Assembly: GCA_910578245.1 (NCBI GenBank)
Contig: CAJTPC010000009.1
Span: 5,120-44,253, forward strand
Source: an uncultured Christensenella sp.
GTDB lineage: Bacteria; Bacillota; Clostridia; Christensenellales; UBA3700
Direction: 5' to 3'
DNA: 39,134 bases
Each line of letters begins with the position of its first letter. Position 1 is the first letter of the stretch. The notes beneath the pieces are model-generated. The model was not told the origin of the DNA. It did no database searches and worked only from the letters and a program-made list of their open reading frames with translations. Made by a program: the position numbers and the translations under genes. This document shows positions 31,458 to 39,134 of this stretch, one piece after another.

Positions 31458-34400
31458 ATGGGCGCAATAAATTGGACGAAAGAACAACTTGGAGTAATCA
31501 ACAGCATCGATACAAATACTCTAGTTTCTGCGTCTGCTGGAAGCGGTAAGACAGCCGTCATGATTGAGAGAGTAATAAGAATAATCACAGGCGAAAACTG
31601 CAAAGTAAAAACTCCTTTGAAAAGAATCATAATGGTTACTTTCAACGAGTCCGTAGCTAGCGAACTCAAGAGTAAGATAAGCGCCCAACTTGCAAAAAGA
31701 CTGGCAACGTCTGAAGACAAAGATTATATACGAGAGCAAATAGAAGACGTACCCATTGCAGATATATCTACAGTTCATTCGCTATGCTCTATGATTATCA
31801 AAAGCAATTTTGAGTATCTCGGTATACAGCCTTCCTTTTCCATAGTAGACGAAGGCGAAAAACAAACGCTTTTCGGCAAGGCTATATCCAACGTGATGAA
31901 GGAGTATAGAGAGAATTACGATTATCAAGTGGATATTCTTATCAACTATCTTGGTGGAGAGAAAAGATTTTGCGATACGCTGTCCGGACTTTACGGCTTT
32001 TTGGAAGCGCAACTTGACAGAGATGCCTATCTTGAAGAAATTGCATTATCCAACTATGACGGAGATTTCAAAGAAAGTCTTCTTGCCAAGCGCTATATTG
32101 CTCAGTTGCATGGGGATATTTTTGAACTTATTCGCCAAGGACAAGATTGGCAAATGCTATTTGAAAGCGCCGACTTAAACAAACATTTTGAGCACGCATC
32201 GCAAATCATTGATTGTCTAAATGCTTTGTACGCTACTAAAGATATTGCGGAACTTGCCGACGTAGTGAAATATGCGCCTAAGATTGCCGATACTCCGCAA
32301 CTCCCCAAAGACAGAAAAGACGAGTTTGCCGAGCGTCAAGAAAACTACAAGGCGTATAAGTCTAGCGTTAAGTCGCTGATTGACAAGCTCAAGAAGTTGT
32401 TCCCCATACCGAATTCGCAGTTGCAAGAACAACTTAATGCCAACAAAGAGTTTGTTACGCTTTTATTGTATATATTAAAAAAGGTATGCGATGAATATTC
32501 CGCCTTGAAGCGCAAGGAAAATAAAATGGACTTTGCCGACCTTGAATATTACGCCGTCAAGGCAATGCAAAACGATGCAATCGCAAAAGAGTTGGCGGAT
32601 AATTACGACTATATTTGCGTGGACGAATACCAAGACGTCAACGCCGTGCAGGAGTACGTTTTGACAAGGCTATCCAACGGCAAGAACTTATTTATGGTAG
32701 GAGACGTAAAGCAGAGTATTTACCAATTCAGAATGACCGATCCTAGGATATTCTTGAATAAATACCGCATGTATAAGCAAAGACCGCAGGACGGCAGTTC
32801 ATTTTTGCTCAACAGCAACTACCGCTCTTGTAAAGAAGTTATTGATTTTGTCAACGCCGTTTTTGACGTTGTTATGAAAGAAGATATGGGCGGTATCGAT
32901 TATAAGAAAGAAAGCAGACTTTTGCAAGGCAATCTATCTTATGACGTCCAAAGCGATATGCCTATTCGTATCGCGCATTTCCCCAAAGAGCAAAAAGAAC
33001 TTGAGATGCCTTCTTTCCAAGACGGAGTATACAGCGTACGCAACGATGCGCAAGAGAATAGGTCTTTTTCCTCTCAAGAGGGAAAGTATATAGCAAAGCA
33101 AATTAAGTCGCTGGTAGGGAAAAAACAAATTCAAGTATCGACTTCCGACGGAACTATGTCGTATAGGACGGTGAGATACTCGGATATAACTTTGCTTTGC
33201 TCGACGAGAAGCGCCAACGTGGCAAGCATAGTGGACGAATTGAAGTCGGCAGGAATACCGGTAGACAGTGCAAATATAATCAACGAAAAGAAAAATTCTT
33301 GCGTAAGTTTATTTACGTCGTTCATAAGGGTAATAGACAACTACCGTCAGGATATACCTTTGGTTGAGGTGTTGACAAGCAAGGTGTTTGCAGACTTTAG
33401 TTATAAGGATATGGCGATGATAAAGACGGCGTATCGCAAGGAGGAATTTTTTCATCAAGCGGTGGACAAGTATTGCAAAGAACAAGACAATGCTTTGGCT
33501 CAAAGGCTCAAAGAGTTCTTCGCAATGCTGGATAAATACCGCCGTATATCGTCCTTTATGGGCGTTGCGGAACTTCTTCGAAGGTTGATAGCAGACTTCA
33601 ACTACCGCGAATATATGACTTCCGTCGAGAACGGAGTAAGCCAATTCGCGGGCTTGGAGAGTTTTGTACAGTCCTTGGAGAGTAAGCCGTACAATACCAG
33701 TCTTTTCAAATTTATCGAGGCTGTCGATAATACTGCTGATTTCGGAAAAGTATCCGGCGAAGTGGGGTACGAGGGCGATTGCGTAGTCACCAATACTATT
33801 CACAGTTCCAAAGGCTTGGAGTATCCTATAGTATTTATTGTCGATTCGGCAAAAGAAGTCAATTTGATGGATTTGAATACGGCAAATCTCATATATGACA
33901 AGACTTACGGCTTGGCGATAAAGAACGTGGAGGAACAAGATAGATTTTTTGAAGATAGCCTACCTTTGCTTATGCTTAGGGAATTAAAGGTCAAAGACGT
34001 AATTGAAGAAAAGATGAGATTGTTCTATGTTGCGACGACGAGAGCTAGAAATATGCTGTATATCACGGCGACTGGCGGACTTGGAAGAGGCGGTAGTTCA
34101 AATAAAAAGTCTTTTGGAGAGAAAAAAGTCGGCAATCCGTTGAGTATGCTCGATTGGCTGAACAACGTTGCCGTAGAGAATAAGTCATTCTATGATAAGT
34201 ATTTTGATAAAGAAGTAAATATAGAAGAGTGTTGCGATAATGCTCAAGTCCAAGATATAAGCAAGAGAAAGGTGGTTGACATCGGCGAAGCCGAATCATT
34301 TGTCAAGGAACTTTGTAATAGCTATGCGTATGAGCAATCTACAACTCTACTTGTCAAGCATACCGTTACGGCCGTCAACAACGACTATTACAATTCTTTG

Positions 34401-34991
34401 TCAGGCGGTTTGAATAATGATTATGACATAGACGTTATTGATACTTTCAAAGACGGTGATTTTACCGACGAGCAAGTGGCGGACAAGCGCAACAGCGCAG
34501 ACGAGGGCGTGGCTTATCACAGGGTATTGGAGTGTATTGATTATAATTGCTTCACGATTGACGACGTAGCAGAGAGCCTTGAGAGAATGGTTGAACAAGG
34601 ACTTTTGAGTCAAGAGCAACGCGCGTTTATCGACCCCAAGTCGATACTTGAGTGTCTTGAAAGCGACGTCATGCAAAAGGCGAGAAAGTATCCTCATTAC
34701 AGAGAAAAACAATTTATGCTCAATCTACCCGCAAGAGATTTTTTACAGGTCGATAGCGACGACAAAGCGCTGTTGCAAGGCACGGTAGACTTATTTATCC
34801 ACGGCGGTAGCAGTGGCGGTGAGAATATATTGGTAGACTTCAAATTCTCCCATAAGAGCGCGGAGCAACTCAAAAAGAGATACCGCAGACAGCTTGAGTT
34901 GTATGCAATGGCAATTGAGGAGTGTTTGGGCATAAAGGTAGATAAGAAAGTAATATTCGTACTGGGGAGAAATATGACAATCATAATTTAG
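31458..34991 (+). CDS. addA: ATP-dependent helicase/nuclease subunit A
   Basis: UvrD-family helicase plus nuclease of 1177 residues that resects double-strand breaks until Chi. Helicase motifs in order: Walker A SASAGSGKTAVM (near 24-35), Walker B CVDEYQDVNAVQ, motif III VGDVKQSIYQFR, motif IV NSNYRSCKEV, motif V TIHSSKGLEYPIVF, motif VI RLFYVATTRARNMLY. The nuclease domain has DEGVAYHRVLE, LLQGTVDLF and ILVDFKFSHK. It has a GGAGGAGAGG ribosome binding site inside the end of addB. Intact and full length. Confidence 0.96.
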   Translation: MGAINWTKEQLGVINSIDTNTLVSASAGSGKTAVMIERVIRIITGENCKVKTPLKRIIMVTFNESVASELKSKISAQLAKRLATSEDKDYIREQIEDVPIADISTVHSLCSMIIKSNFEYLGIQPSFSIVDEGEKQTLFGKAISNVMKEYRENYDYQVDILINYLGGEKRFCDTLSGLYGFLEAQLDRDAYLEEIALSNYDGDFKESLLAKRYIAQLHGDIFELIRQGQDWQMLFESADLNKHFEHASQIIDCLNALYATKDIAELADVVKYAPKIADTPQLPKDRKDEFAERQENYKAYKSSVKSLIDKLKKLFPIPNSQLQEQLNANKEFVTLLLYILKKVCDEYSALKRKENKMDFADLEYYAVKAMQNDAIAKELADNYDYICVDEYQDVNAVQEYVLTRLSNGKNLFMVGDVKQSIYQFRMTDPRIFLNKYRMYKQRPQDGSSFLLNSNYRSCKEVIDFVNAVFDVVMKEDMGGIDYKKESRLLQGNLSYDVQSDMPIRIAHFPKEQKELEMPSFQDGVYSVRNDAQENRSFSSQEGKYIAKQIKSLVGKKQIQVSTSDGTMSYRTVRYSDITLLCSTRSANVASIVDELKSAGIPVDSANIINEKKNSCVSLFTSFIRVIDNYRQDIPLVEVLTSKVFADFSYKDMAMIKTAYRKEEFFHQAVDKYCKEQDNALAQRLKEFFAMLDKYRRISSFMGVAELLRRLIADFNYREYMTSVENGVSQFAGLESFVQSLESKPYNTSLFKFIEAVDNTADFGKVSGEVGYEGDCVVTNTIHSSKGLEYPIVFIVDSAKEVNLMDLNTANLIYDKTYGLAIKNVEEQDRFFEDSLPLLMLRELKVKDVIEEKMRLFYVATTRARNMLYITATGGLGRGGSSNKKSFGEKKVGNPLSMLDWLNNVAVENKSFYDKYFDKEVNIEECCDNAQVQDISKRKVVDIGEAESFVKELCNSYAYEQSTTLLVKHTVTAVNNDYYNSLSGGLNNDYDIDVIDTFKDGDFTDEQVADKRNSADEGVAYHRVLECIDYNCFTIDDVAESLERMVEQGLLSQEQRAFIDPKSILECLESDVMQKARKYPHYREKQFMLNLPARDFLQVDSDDKALLQGTVDLFIHGGSSGGENILVDFKFSHKSAEQLKKRYRRQLELYAMAIEECLGIKVDKKVIFVLGRNMTIII

Positions 34992-35046
34992 CTGAAAATT
35001 TGACAAAAAAACTTAGTGTGATATAATAGTAAAAAAGGAAAATAAA

Positions 35047-35227
35047 ATGAAAAAGAAATTATTAATTGCAATTTTAGTTTTATGTATTTTTCGTTTTGCA
35101 TTTATCTTTGTAGCCTGTCAAAATTATAAAAATTCAGGCAAATTTAAGTTTATTTTGAATGACGACAACTATGGGGTTAGGTGCATTCGAAAGTTGTAGC
35201 AATAAAAGTTCTGCCTTTGCTTTTTAA
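35047..35227 (+). pseudogene. Remnant of a BspA-like leucine-rich-repeat lipoprotein
   Basis: After AAAAAGGAAAATAAA, an ATG opens a 50-codon frame: signal peptide MKKKLLIAILVLCIFRFAFI and a possible lipobox FVAC, then KFKFILNDDNYGV and a stop at 35199. In another frame the next codons read LGAFESCSNKS, which looks like the repeat unit of BspA-type (LRR_5) surface proteins (GAFxxCxxLxS), before a stop at 35227. A frameshift and a large deletion would explain both. The rest of 34992-35322 shows nothing else, apart from a ribosome binding site near 35309. Confidence 0.45.
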
Positions 35228-35322
35228 TTTTCTTGTATAAAATTTACCCAATCGTCAATTATTAAATATAGCAATATTCAATATGCTTTCTTATGTGTAC
35301 ATAATTATTGGAGGCTTTAATT

Positions 35323-36120
35323 TTGCTATCATTTATTTCGGACACTTACGTGAAATTTCAATCGTTTATGGCGAGTTGGAAAGTCTGGCAGATCGTAGCG
35401 TTTGCTGTGGCTATACCTGTACTTGTCGTATTTATTCAACTGCTTATCAATACAACTCAGCTTGTATACGCAAAGGCTAACTTTAGGCTGAAAAAGTTCT
35501 TGAAGAGTTATTCCTATCTATCGCCAAGCACCGTGTTTTCTTTTAACAAAAAAGTAGTCAAGGGATTCCCGAGATATATCAAAAGACAGACCAAGCACAT
35601 CGCCGACAGCGGTATGCCTATGGAGGAGTATCTCAACACTTTTAATTTTTGTCAAGAAAGCAAGAGGAAAAGTATTGTCGGAACAATGGCGCTTGCGCAT
35701 ATAGTATTATTGGGCGTAGTCGTAGCTATGAACGGCCATTCCGTCGGTATAGTTTCTACTGCAATTTTGGCAACGTTCGTGGTTTGGCTTATAGCTTTTG
35801 CTATTGACGGCATAGCATACAAATTATTTGATTTTGTCGACAGGAAATTTAAGAGGAAGTTTCTTATAAAACTCGACGTTAATACGCTATATGAGGAAAA
35901 GAGCGTTGACCTTACGTTGCCAAAGGAAGAAGTCATCGAAGACAGCGCCATGGAACTTGCTCACAGCGTTGAAGATTTCTTGGCAAGCCAACCTGATAAG
36001 GGAATTGCGAAAGTAGTTCTCAAGGGGCTATACAGCGCAAAATTCTCTTCCGCTATGACAGCGCAAAGTAAATTGCGACTTAAAAATGTCGTTACGCAGT
36101 TAAAAAACTACGTTGGATAG
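35323..36120 (+). CDS. Hypothetical membrane protein
   Basis: A 265-residue protein starting at TTG, 8 bases after GGAGG, as M-LSFISDTYVKFQSFMASW. Hydrophobic helices lie at about 23-45, 127-145 and 150-172. Between them is a basic soluble loop, and after them a charged domain ending in a helical stretch (AMELAHSVEDFLASQPDKGI). No family recognised. It may precede corA in a loose array, but corA has its own promoter. Confidence 0.65.
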   Translation: MLSFISDTYVKFQSFMASWKVWQIVAFAVAIPVLVVFIQLLINTTQLVYAKANFRLKKFLKSYSYLSPSTVFSFNKKVVKGFPRYIKRQTKHIADSGMPMEEYLNTFNFCQESKRKSIVGTMALAHIVLLGVVVAMNGHSVGIVSTAILATFVVWLIAFAIDGIAYKLFDFVDRKFKRKFLIKLDVNTLYEEKSVDLTLPKEEVIEDSAMELAHSVEDFLASQPDKGIAKVVLKGLYSAKFSSAMTAQSKLRLKNVVTQLKNYVG

Positions 36121-36121
36121 G

Positions 36122-36150
36122 TTGCCAAAAGATTTTTAATAATGTAAAAT
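36122..36150 (+). promoter_or_regulatory. Promoter of corA
   Basis: TTGCCA, 17 bases, TAAAAT. A TATAAT three bases further on is an alternative -10. Confidence 0.7.
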
Positions 36151-36204
36151 ATAATAGGCAGTTTGTTAGCGGACGTTTTAACTTAAGACGAGGAGGTATG
36201 GCTT

Positions 36205-37182
36205 ATGATTGAAATTTACAAGACCGATGAGGAGAATAAGCTCATACAAATAGAAGAAGGCGTATATATGGAAGCGGGATTCGATGCCAAAGATTGTTGG
36301 ATAAATCTCACCAATCCATCTGATAAAGAAGTGGCTTTCGTAGCGTCTATCAGCGGTATAGAGGACGACGTGCTTAAGACTCCGCTTGACGATGAGGAAA
36401 GGTCGCGTCTTGAGGTAGAAGACGACTATACAATGGTGCTTGTCGATATTCCTGTGATTGAAGAGGGTACGGAAGACTATTATTCTTACTTTACCATACC
36501 GCTTGGCGCAATAATAAAAAAAGAATTATTTATTACTGTTAGCCTTAAAGATACGGCAATTACCCGCGACTTTGTACGCAACAGAGTTAAGGGTTTTGCT
36601 ACATACAAAAAGACTAGATTTTTGTTCCAAATTCTCAACAATATTGCTACAAAATACTTGGCTTACCTCAAGCAAATCGACAAGGCATCGCAGCGAATAC
36701 AGAATGAGTTGCACAAGTCCACTAAGAACAAAGAACTTATTCAAATGCTTGACTTGGAGAATTCTCTTGTATATTTTTCCACGTCGCTTACCGGTAACGA
36801 CGTCGTAATATCAAGACTAATGCAAAGCAAGTTCAACACCAACAATATATTGAAGAGTTATCCCGACGATACCGAACTTCTTGAGGACGTATCTATTGAT
36901 ACTAAGCAGGCTATGGAGATGTGTACAATCTACCGTGATATTTTGTCGGGTACTATGGACGCTTACGCTTCCGTTATTTCCAACAACCTCAATATAGTCA
37001 TGAAGGTCTTGACGTCGATTACTCTTATAATATCCATACCTACGTTGATAGCGTCTTTGTTCGGTATGAATACGTGGGTTCCTGGACAGGGAAGTCCTTG
37101 GGGATTTTGGGGAGTACTAGGCTCGTCGGCAGTTATATCGCTAGCTCTGTCGCTTTATCTTAAAAAGAAGAAGTTACTGTAA
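36205..37182 (+). CDS. corA: CorA-family magnesium transporter
   Basis: A 325-residue protein with a large soluble N-terminal domain, a long helix and two C-terminal membrane helices. The signature GMN is in SLFGMNTWVPG after the first helix (ITLIISIPTLIASLFG), as in pentameric CorA Mg2+ channels. Some family members carry Co2+ or Zn2+ instead. GAGGAGGT precedes the ATG. The Nudix gene starts 3 bases after the stop, so the two are probably co-transcribed. Confidence 0.9.
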   Translation: MIEIYKTDEENKLIQIEEGVYMEAGFDAKDCWINLTNPSDKEVAFVASISGIEDDVLKTPLDDEERSRLEVEDDYTMVLVDIPVIEEGTEDYYSYFTIPLGAIIKKELFITVSLKDTAITRDFVRNRVKGFATYKKTRFLFQILNNIATKYLAYLKQIDKASQRIQNELHKSTKNKELIQMLDLENSLVYFSTSLTGNDVVISRLMQSKFNTNNILKSYPDDTELLEDVSIDTKQAMEMCTIYRDILSGTMDAYASVISNNLNIVMKVLTSITLIISIPTLIASLFGMNTWVPGQGSPWGFWGVLGSSAVISLALSLYLKKKKLL

Positions 37183-37184
37183 TT

Positions 37185-37685
37185 ATGCATTTTATTTATT
37201 GCCCCGATTGCGGGAAAAAACTTATTACAAAGCCTATGGGCGACGAGGGAAATATCCCTTATTGCGAGGACTGTCAACGTCCTCTTTTTGATATGTTCTC
37301 TTCATGCGTAATAGTTTTGGTTACCGACGGCAAGGGACAAGTTGTTTTACTCCGTCAGAACTATATTTCTACCAAGTATCACAATTTGGTATCAGGCTAT
37401 ATCAAGCCCAAAGAAACCGCGGAAGAAACCGCTTACAGAGAAGTTCAAGAAGAGATAGGCTTAAATCTTACTTCTCTTGAATTTATAGGCACTTATTGGT
37501 TTGACAAGAAAGAACAACTTATGATTGGCTTTATCGGCAAGACTGACGATAAGGAGTTGACGCTTTCCGGCGAAGTTGACGGCGCGCAGTGGGTTGAGGC
37601 AAATCAAGCGAAGAATATGGTTCATCCCAAGGGTAGTGTATCCTACGCTTTGATTGAGCATTTGCTAAATAATTTTAATGACTAA
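37185..37685 (+). CDS. Nudix hydrolase with an N-terminal zinc ribbon
   Basis: A 166-residue protein. Cys6, Cys9, Cys27 and Cys30 (CPDCG and CEDC) form a zinc ribbon, and the Nudix box G71-x5-E77-x7-R85-E86-x2-E89-E90-x-G92 is perfect. This layout is like NADH pyrophosphatase NudC but shorter, and its substrate is not certain. It hydrolyses a nucleoside diphosphate linked to another moiety, with Mg2+ or Mn2+. It directly follows corA without a clear ribosome binding site, suggesting coupling. Confidence 0.88.
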   Translation: MHFIYCPDCGKKLITKPMGDEGNIPYCEDCQRPLFDMFSSCVIVLVTDGKGQVVLLRQNYISTKYHNLVSGYIKPKETAEETAYREVQEEIGLNLTSLEFIGTYWFDKKEQLMIGFIGKTDDKELTLSGEVDGAQWVEANQAKNMVHPKGSVSYALIEHLLNNFND

Positions 37686-37728
37686 GTTTTCAAAAATTTA
37701 ATATTATTATAGACGTTTTGTTTCCTGG

Positions 37729-37754
37729 ATTTTGGGACGATATTTTGGGACGAT
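37729..37754 (+). repeat. Two perfect tandem 13-bp repeats against a -35 box
   Basis: ATTTTGGGACGAT occurs twice without a gap (37729-37741 and 37742-37754), one base before the TTGACT -35 box. Such placement suits a transcriptional activator or repressor site. Confidence 0.75.
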
Positions 37755-37755
37755 A

Positions 37756-37784
37756 TTGACTTTCGGCTTTAGTTATTTTATAAT
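37756..37784 (+). promoter_or_regulatory. Promoter of the duplicated membrane protein gene
   Basis: TTGACT, 17 bases, TATAAT, 73 bases before the ATG. Confidence 0.8.
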
Positions 37785-37857
37785 ATTAATACAATTAATA
37801 TATTGTAGTAGATTATAATGCATTTATGGATAAGTAATAGGGGGGAGGGCGTAACTA

Positions 37858-38916
37858 ATGATTAATAAAAAAGTAAAGATAATCAACTGGCTTTGCCTAG
37901 TTCTATCCGCCTTGGCGCTTATTTTGGAATGTATGCCTAAGAGCATGGAATTGAAATATATAATCCGGCCTGGAAAGTATATGTACTCCTATTGGTCATA
38001 TTTTGGCAATCCTTTAGATCCAACTTTCTTTATGGCATGGGTTGTTATAATCTGTACGGTAACGACTTTGCTGTTGAATATAATAGCGTTGTTCAAAGAT
38101 AAAAGGGGAATTTGCATAGCGTCAATGGTTCTGCAGTCTTTGGCGGCGGTTTTTGGAGTAATCATAGTTGCTACGGCATACAACGTAATTATTTCTGCTA
38201 TATGCCGAATTCTAATAGTTGCTTTCAACGTAAAATTGAAAGTAGCCTATCAAGATATTGGCAAGCTAAAAAAATCAGCGCAAATATTTTTGACTGCAGT
38301 TTCCTTTATAATGCTGATAGGTAGCGTAGTTATGTTTAACTTGGCGATAAACTTATATGAGTATAAAGTAGTGGCAGTATCTGTTACAACTATGATTGTA
38401 GTTTTTGCCCAATTCATAATACACTGTAACTATCTAAAAGGCGATAAAGCGCAAAACAAGAAGATAGCGACAATAAATTGGATTAGTTTAATAACTATGA
38501 TAGCGACGGTATTTTTAGAGACTTTATCTAAGAGCATGAGCTACGGATATATTGAGAATCATTTTGGAGAGGACGTTGCTGTTGCGTACGAAAATTCTTA
38601 TTTAGCAGGCACGGGGGATTGGTCAGTAATATTAACGACGTTAATTGTTATATCGACTACTATTGCCTTATTGTTTGATATAGTAACAATGATAGTCGAT
38701 AAGAAGCCTATATGTATTATCGCTTTGGTATTGGGCGCGTTGGCAAGCGTATGCAATATTACTCTTATTATATGGTATTGGCGTTTTGTTAACGTTTTTA
38801 TGATATTGATAATGATATTATTAATAATACAAGTAATTACCTTAAGCGTAAAACTCAAATTTAACGCTTGGAATAAAAAAATTAATACTGAGCATATGGA
38901 AAACGCGCCAATTTGA
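37858..38916 (+). CDS. Membrane protein made of two tandem homologous halves
   Basis: A 352-residue protein with about eight hydrophobic helices. The halves repeat: KIINWLCLVLSALALILECM with PKSMELKY (about 5-32) matches KIATINWISLITMIATVFLE with TLSKSMSYGY (about 201-231). KDKRGICIASMVLQSLAAVF matches VDKKPICIIALVLGALASVC. Each half therefore has about four helices in the same order. No family recognised. GGGGGGAGGG precedes the ATG, and the promoter has tandem 13-bp repeats at its -35. Confidence 0.7.
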   Translation: MINKKVKIINWLCLVLSALALILECMPKSMELKYIIRPGKYMYSYWSYFGNPLDPTFFMAWVVIICTVTTLLLNIIALFKDKRGICIASMVLQSLAAVFGVIIVATAYNVIISAICRILIVAFNVKLKVAYQDIGKLKKSAQIFLTAVSFIMLIGSVVMFNLAINLYEYKVVAVSVTTMIVVFAQFIIHCNYLKGDKAQNKKIATINWISLITMIATVFLETLSKSMSYGYIENHFGEDVAVAYENSYLAGTGDWSVILTTLIVISTTIALLFDIVTMIVDKKPICIIALVLGALASVCNITLIIWYWRFVNVFMILIMILLIIQVITLSVKLKFNAWNKKINTEHMENAPI

Positions 38917-38953
38917 GGCATTAAAAATTTTTTGAAAAAGTTTGAAAAATTTG

Positions 38954-38982
38954 TTGACATCCATATTCTTTAATGATATTAT
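38954..38982 (+). promoter_or_regulatory. Strong promoter of the tRNA cluster
   Basis: TTGACA, 17 bases, TATTAT, about 43 bases before tRNA-Ala. Confidence 0.85.
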
Positions 38983-39025
38983 ATAAAGGCTGTTGACGAC
39001 AGCAACGAGAAAATTACTCATTCGT

Positions 39026-39102
39026 GGGGGATTAGCTCAGTTGGCTAGAGCGCCTGCCTTGCAAGCAGGAGGTCAAGAGTTCGACTCTCTTATTCTCCAC
39101 CA
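39026..39102 (+). tRNA. tRNA-Ala (anticodon UGC)
   Basis: 77 bases: acceptor GGGGGAT/ATTCTCC with two G-T pairs, D arm GCTCAGTTGGCTAGAGC, anticodon loop CTTGCAA (TGC), T loop with GTTCGACTC, discriminator A and encoded CCA. Confidence 0.96.
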
Positions 39103-39107
39103 CTAAT

Positions 39108-39134
39108 GGGCTCATAGCTCAGCTGGTTAGAGCA
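39108..39134 (+). tRNA. Start of a second tRNA, probably tRNA-Ile (GAU)
   Basis: GGGCTCATAGCTCAGCTGGT, then TAGAGCA, is the acceptor and D arm. It resembles tRNA-Ile-GAU, the common partner of tRNA-Ala-UGC, but the window ends before the anticodon. Confidence 0.7.

Noticed and set aside
1..39134. CRISPR arrays, prophage genes or complete insertion sequences
   Set aside because: No regularly spaced repeats with unique spacers, no cas, phage structural, integrase or transposase genes were seen.

Overview
The window comes from a low-GC, Gram-positive (Firmicutes/Clostridia-type) chromosome. Evidence for this is the gene order asp23-nusB-folD-xseA-xseB-ispA-dxs-tlyA-nadK-argR (the B. subtilis yqhY-to-ahrC arrangement), AddAB instead of RecBCD, an ECF-type vitamin transporter under an FMN riboswitch, lipoproteins with lipoboxes, strong AGGAGG ribosome binding sites and TTGACA-17-TATAAT promoters. 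No species can be named from the sequence alone.

Layout. 1-7993 (minus strand): one long, tightly overlapping housekeeping operon from the Asp23-family gene down to a truncated argR. It covers transcription antitermination, folate C1 metabolism, exonuclease VII, the DXP and prenyl-diphosphate steps of isoprenoid synthesis, TlyA and NAD kinase. A membrane protein gene of uncertain role sits between ispA and dxs. 8043-12708 (plus): the str operon (rpsL, rpsG, fusA, tuf), divergent from the first operon and without rpoBC in front of it. 12717-17871: a DUF2130 coiled-coil protein, a small XRE regulator with almost no 5' leader, a two-gene cluster containing a possible HEPN protein, a GPH-type sugar symporter and a membrane protein.

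17.9-20.5 kb is the odd part. Short direct repeats built on GAGCAGTGATAAC, each next to a hairpin/terminator in the first four copies, cut the region into one-gene modules: a beheaded isochorismatase-family gene, a DUF3592-like membrane protein and a short-chain dehydrogenase. A densely palindromic intergenic element lies in the same region. This looks like an accretion or recombination zone, but no recombinase is present in the window.

20.6-28.0 kb: small genes, tRNA-Val, tRNA-Arg and tRNA-Pro, an FMN riboswitch controlling an ECF S-component plus a pyridoxal-kinase-family gene, an XRE membrane regulator, an Asp-box (BNR) lipoprotein, a frameshifted double-HTH regulator, an FMN split-barrel protein and an unknown lipoprotein. 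28.1-35.0 kb: addB-addA, the double-strand-break repair helicase-nuclease. Its promoter is placed so that the addB message should be leaderless. 35.0-39.1 kb: a decayed lipoprotein fragment, a membrane protein, CorA, a zinc-ribbon Nudix hydrolase, an internally duplicated membrane protein with a tandem 13-bp repeat against its -35 box, and the start of a tRNA-Ala/tRNA-Ile cluster that runs off the end.

The main leads are the repeat-terminator modules, the FMN riboswitch on a B6-type kinase operon, and the genes whose -10 box lies 6-9 bases from the start codon without a Shine-Dalgarno sequence.
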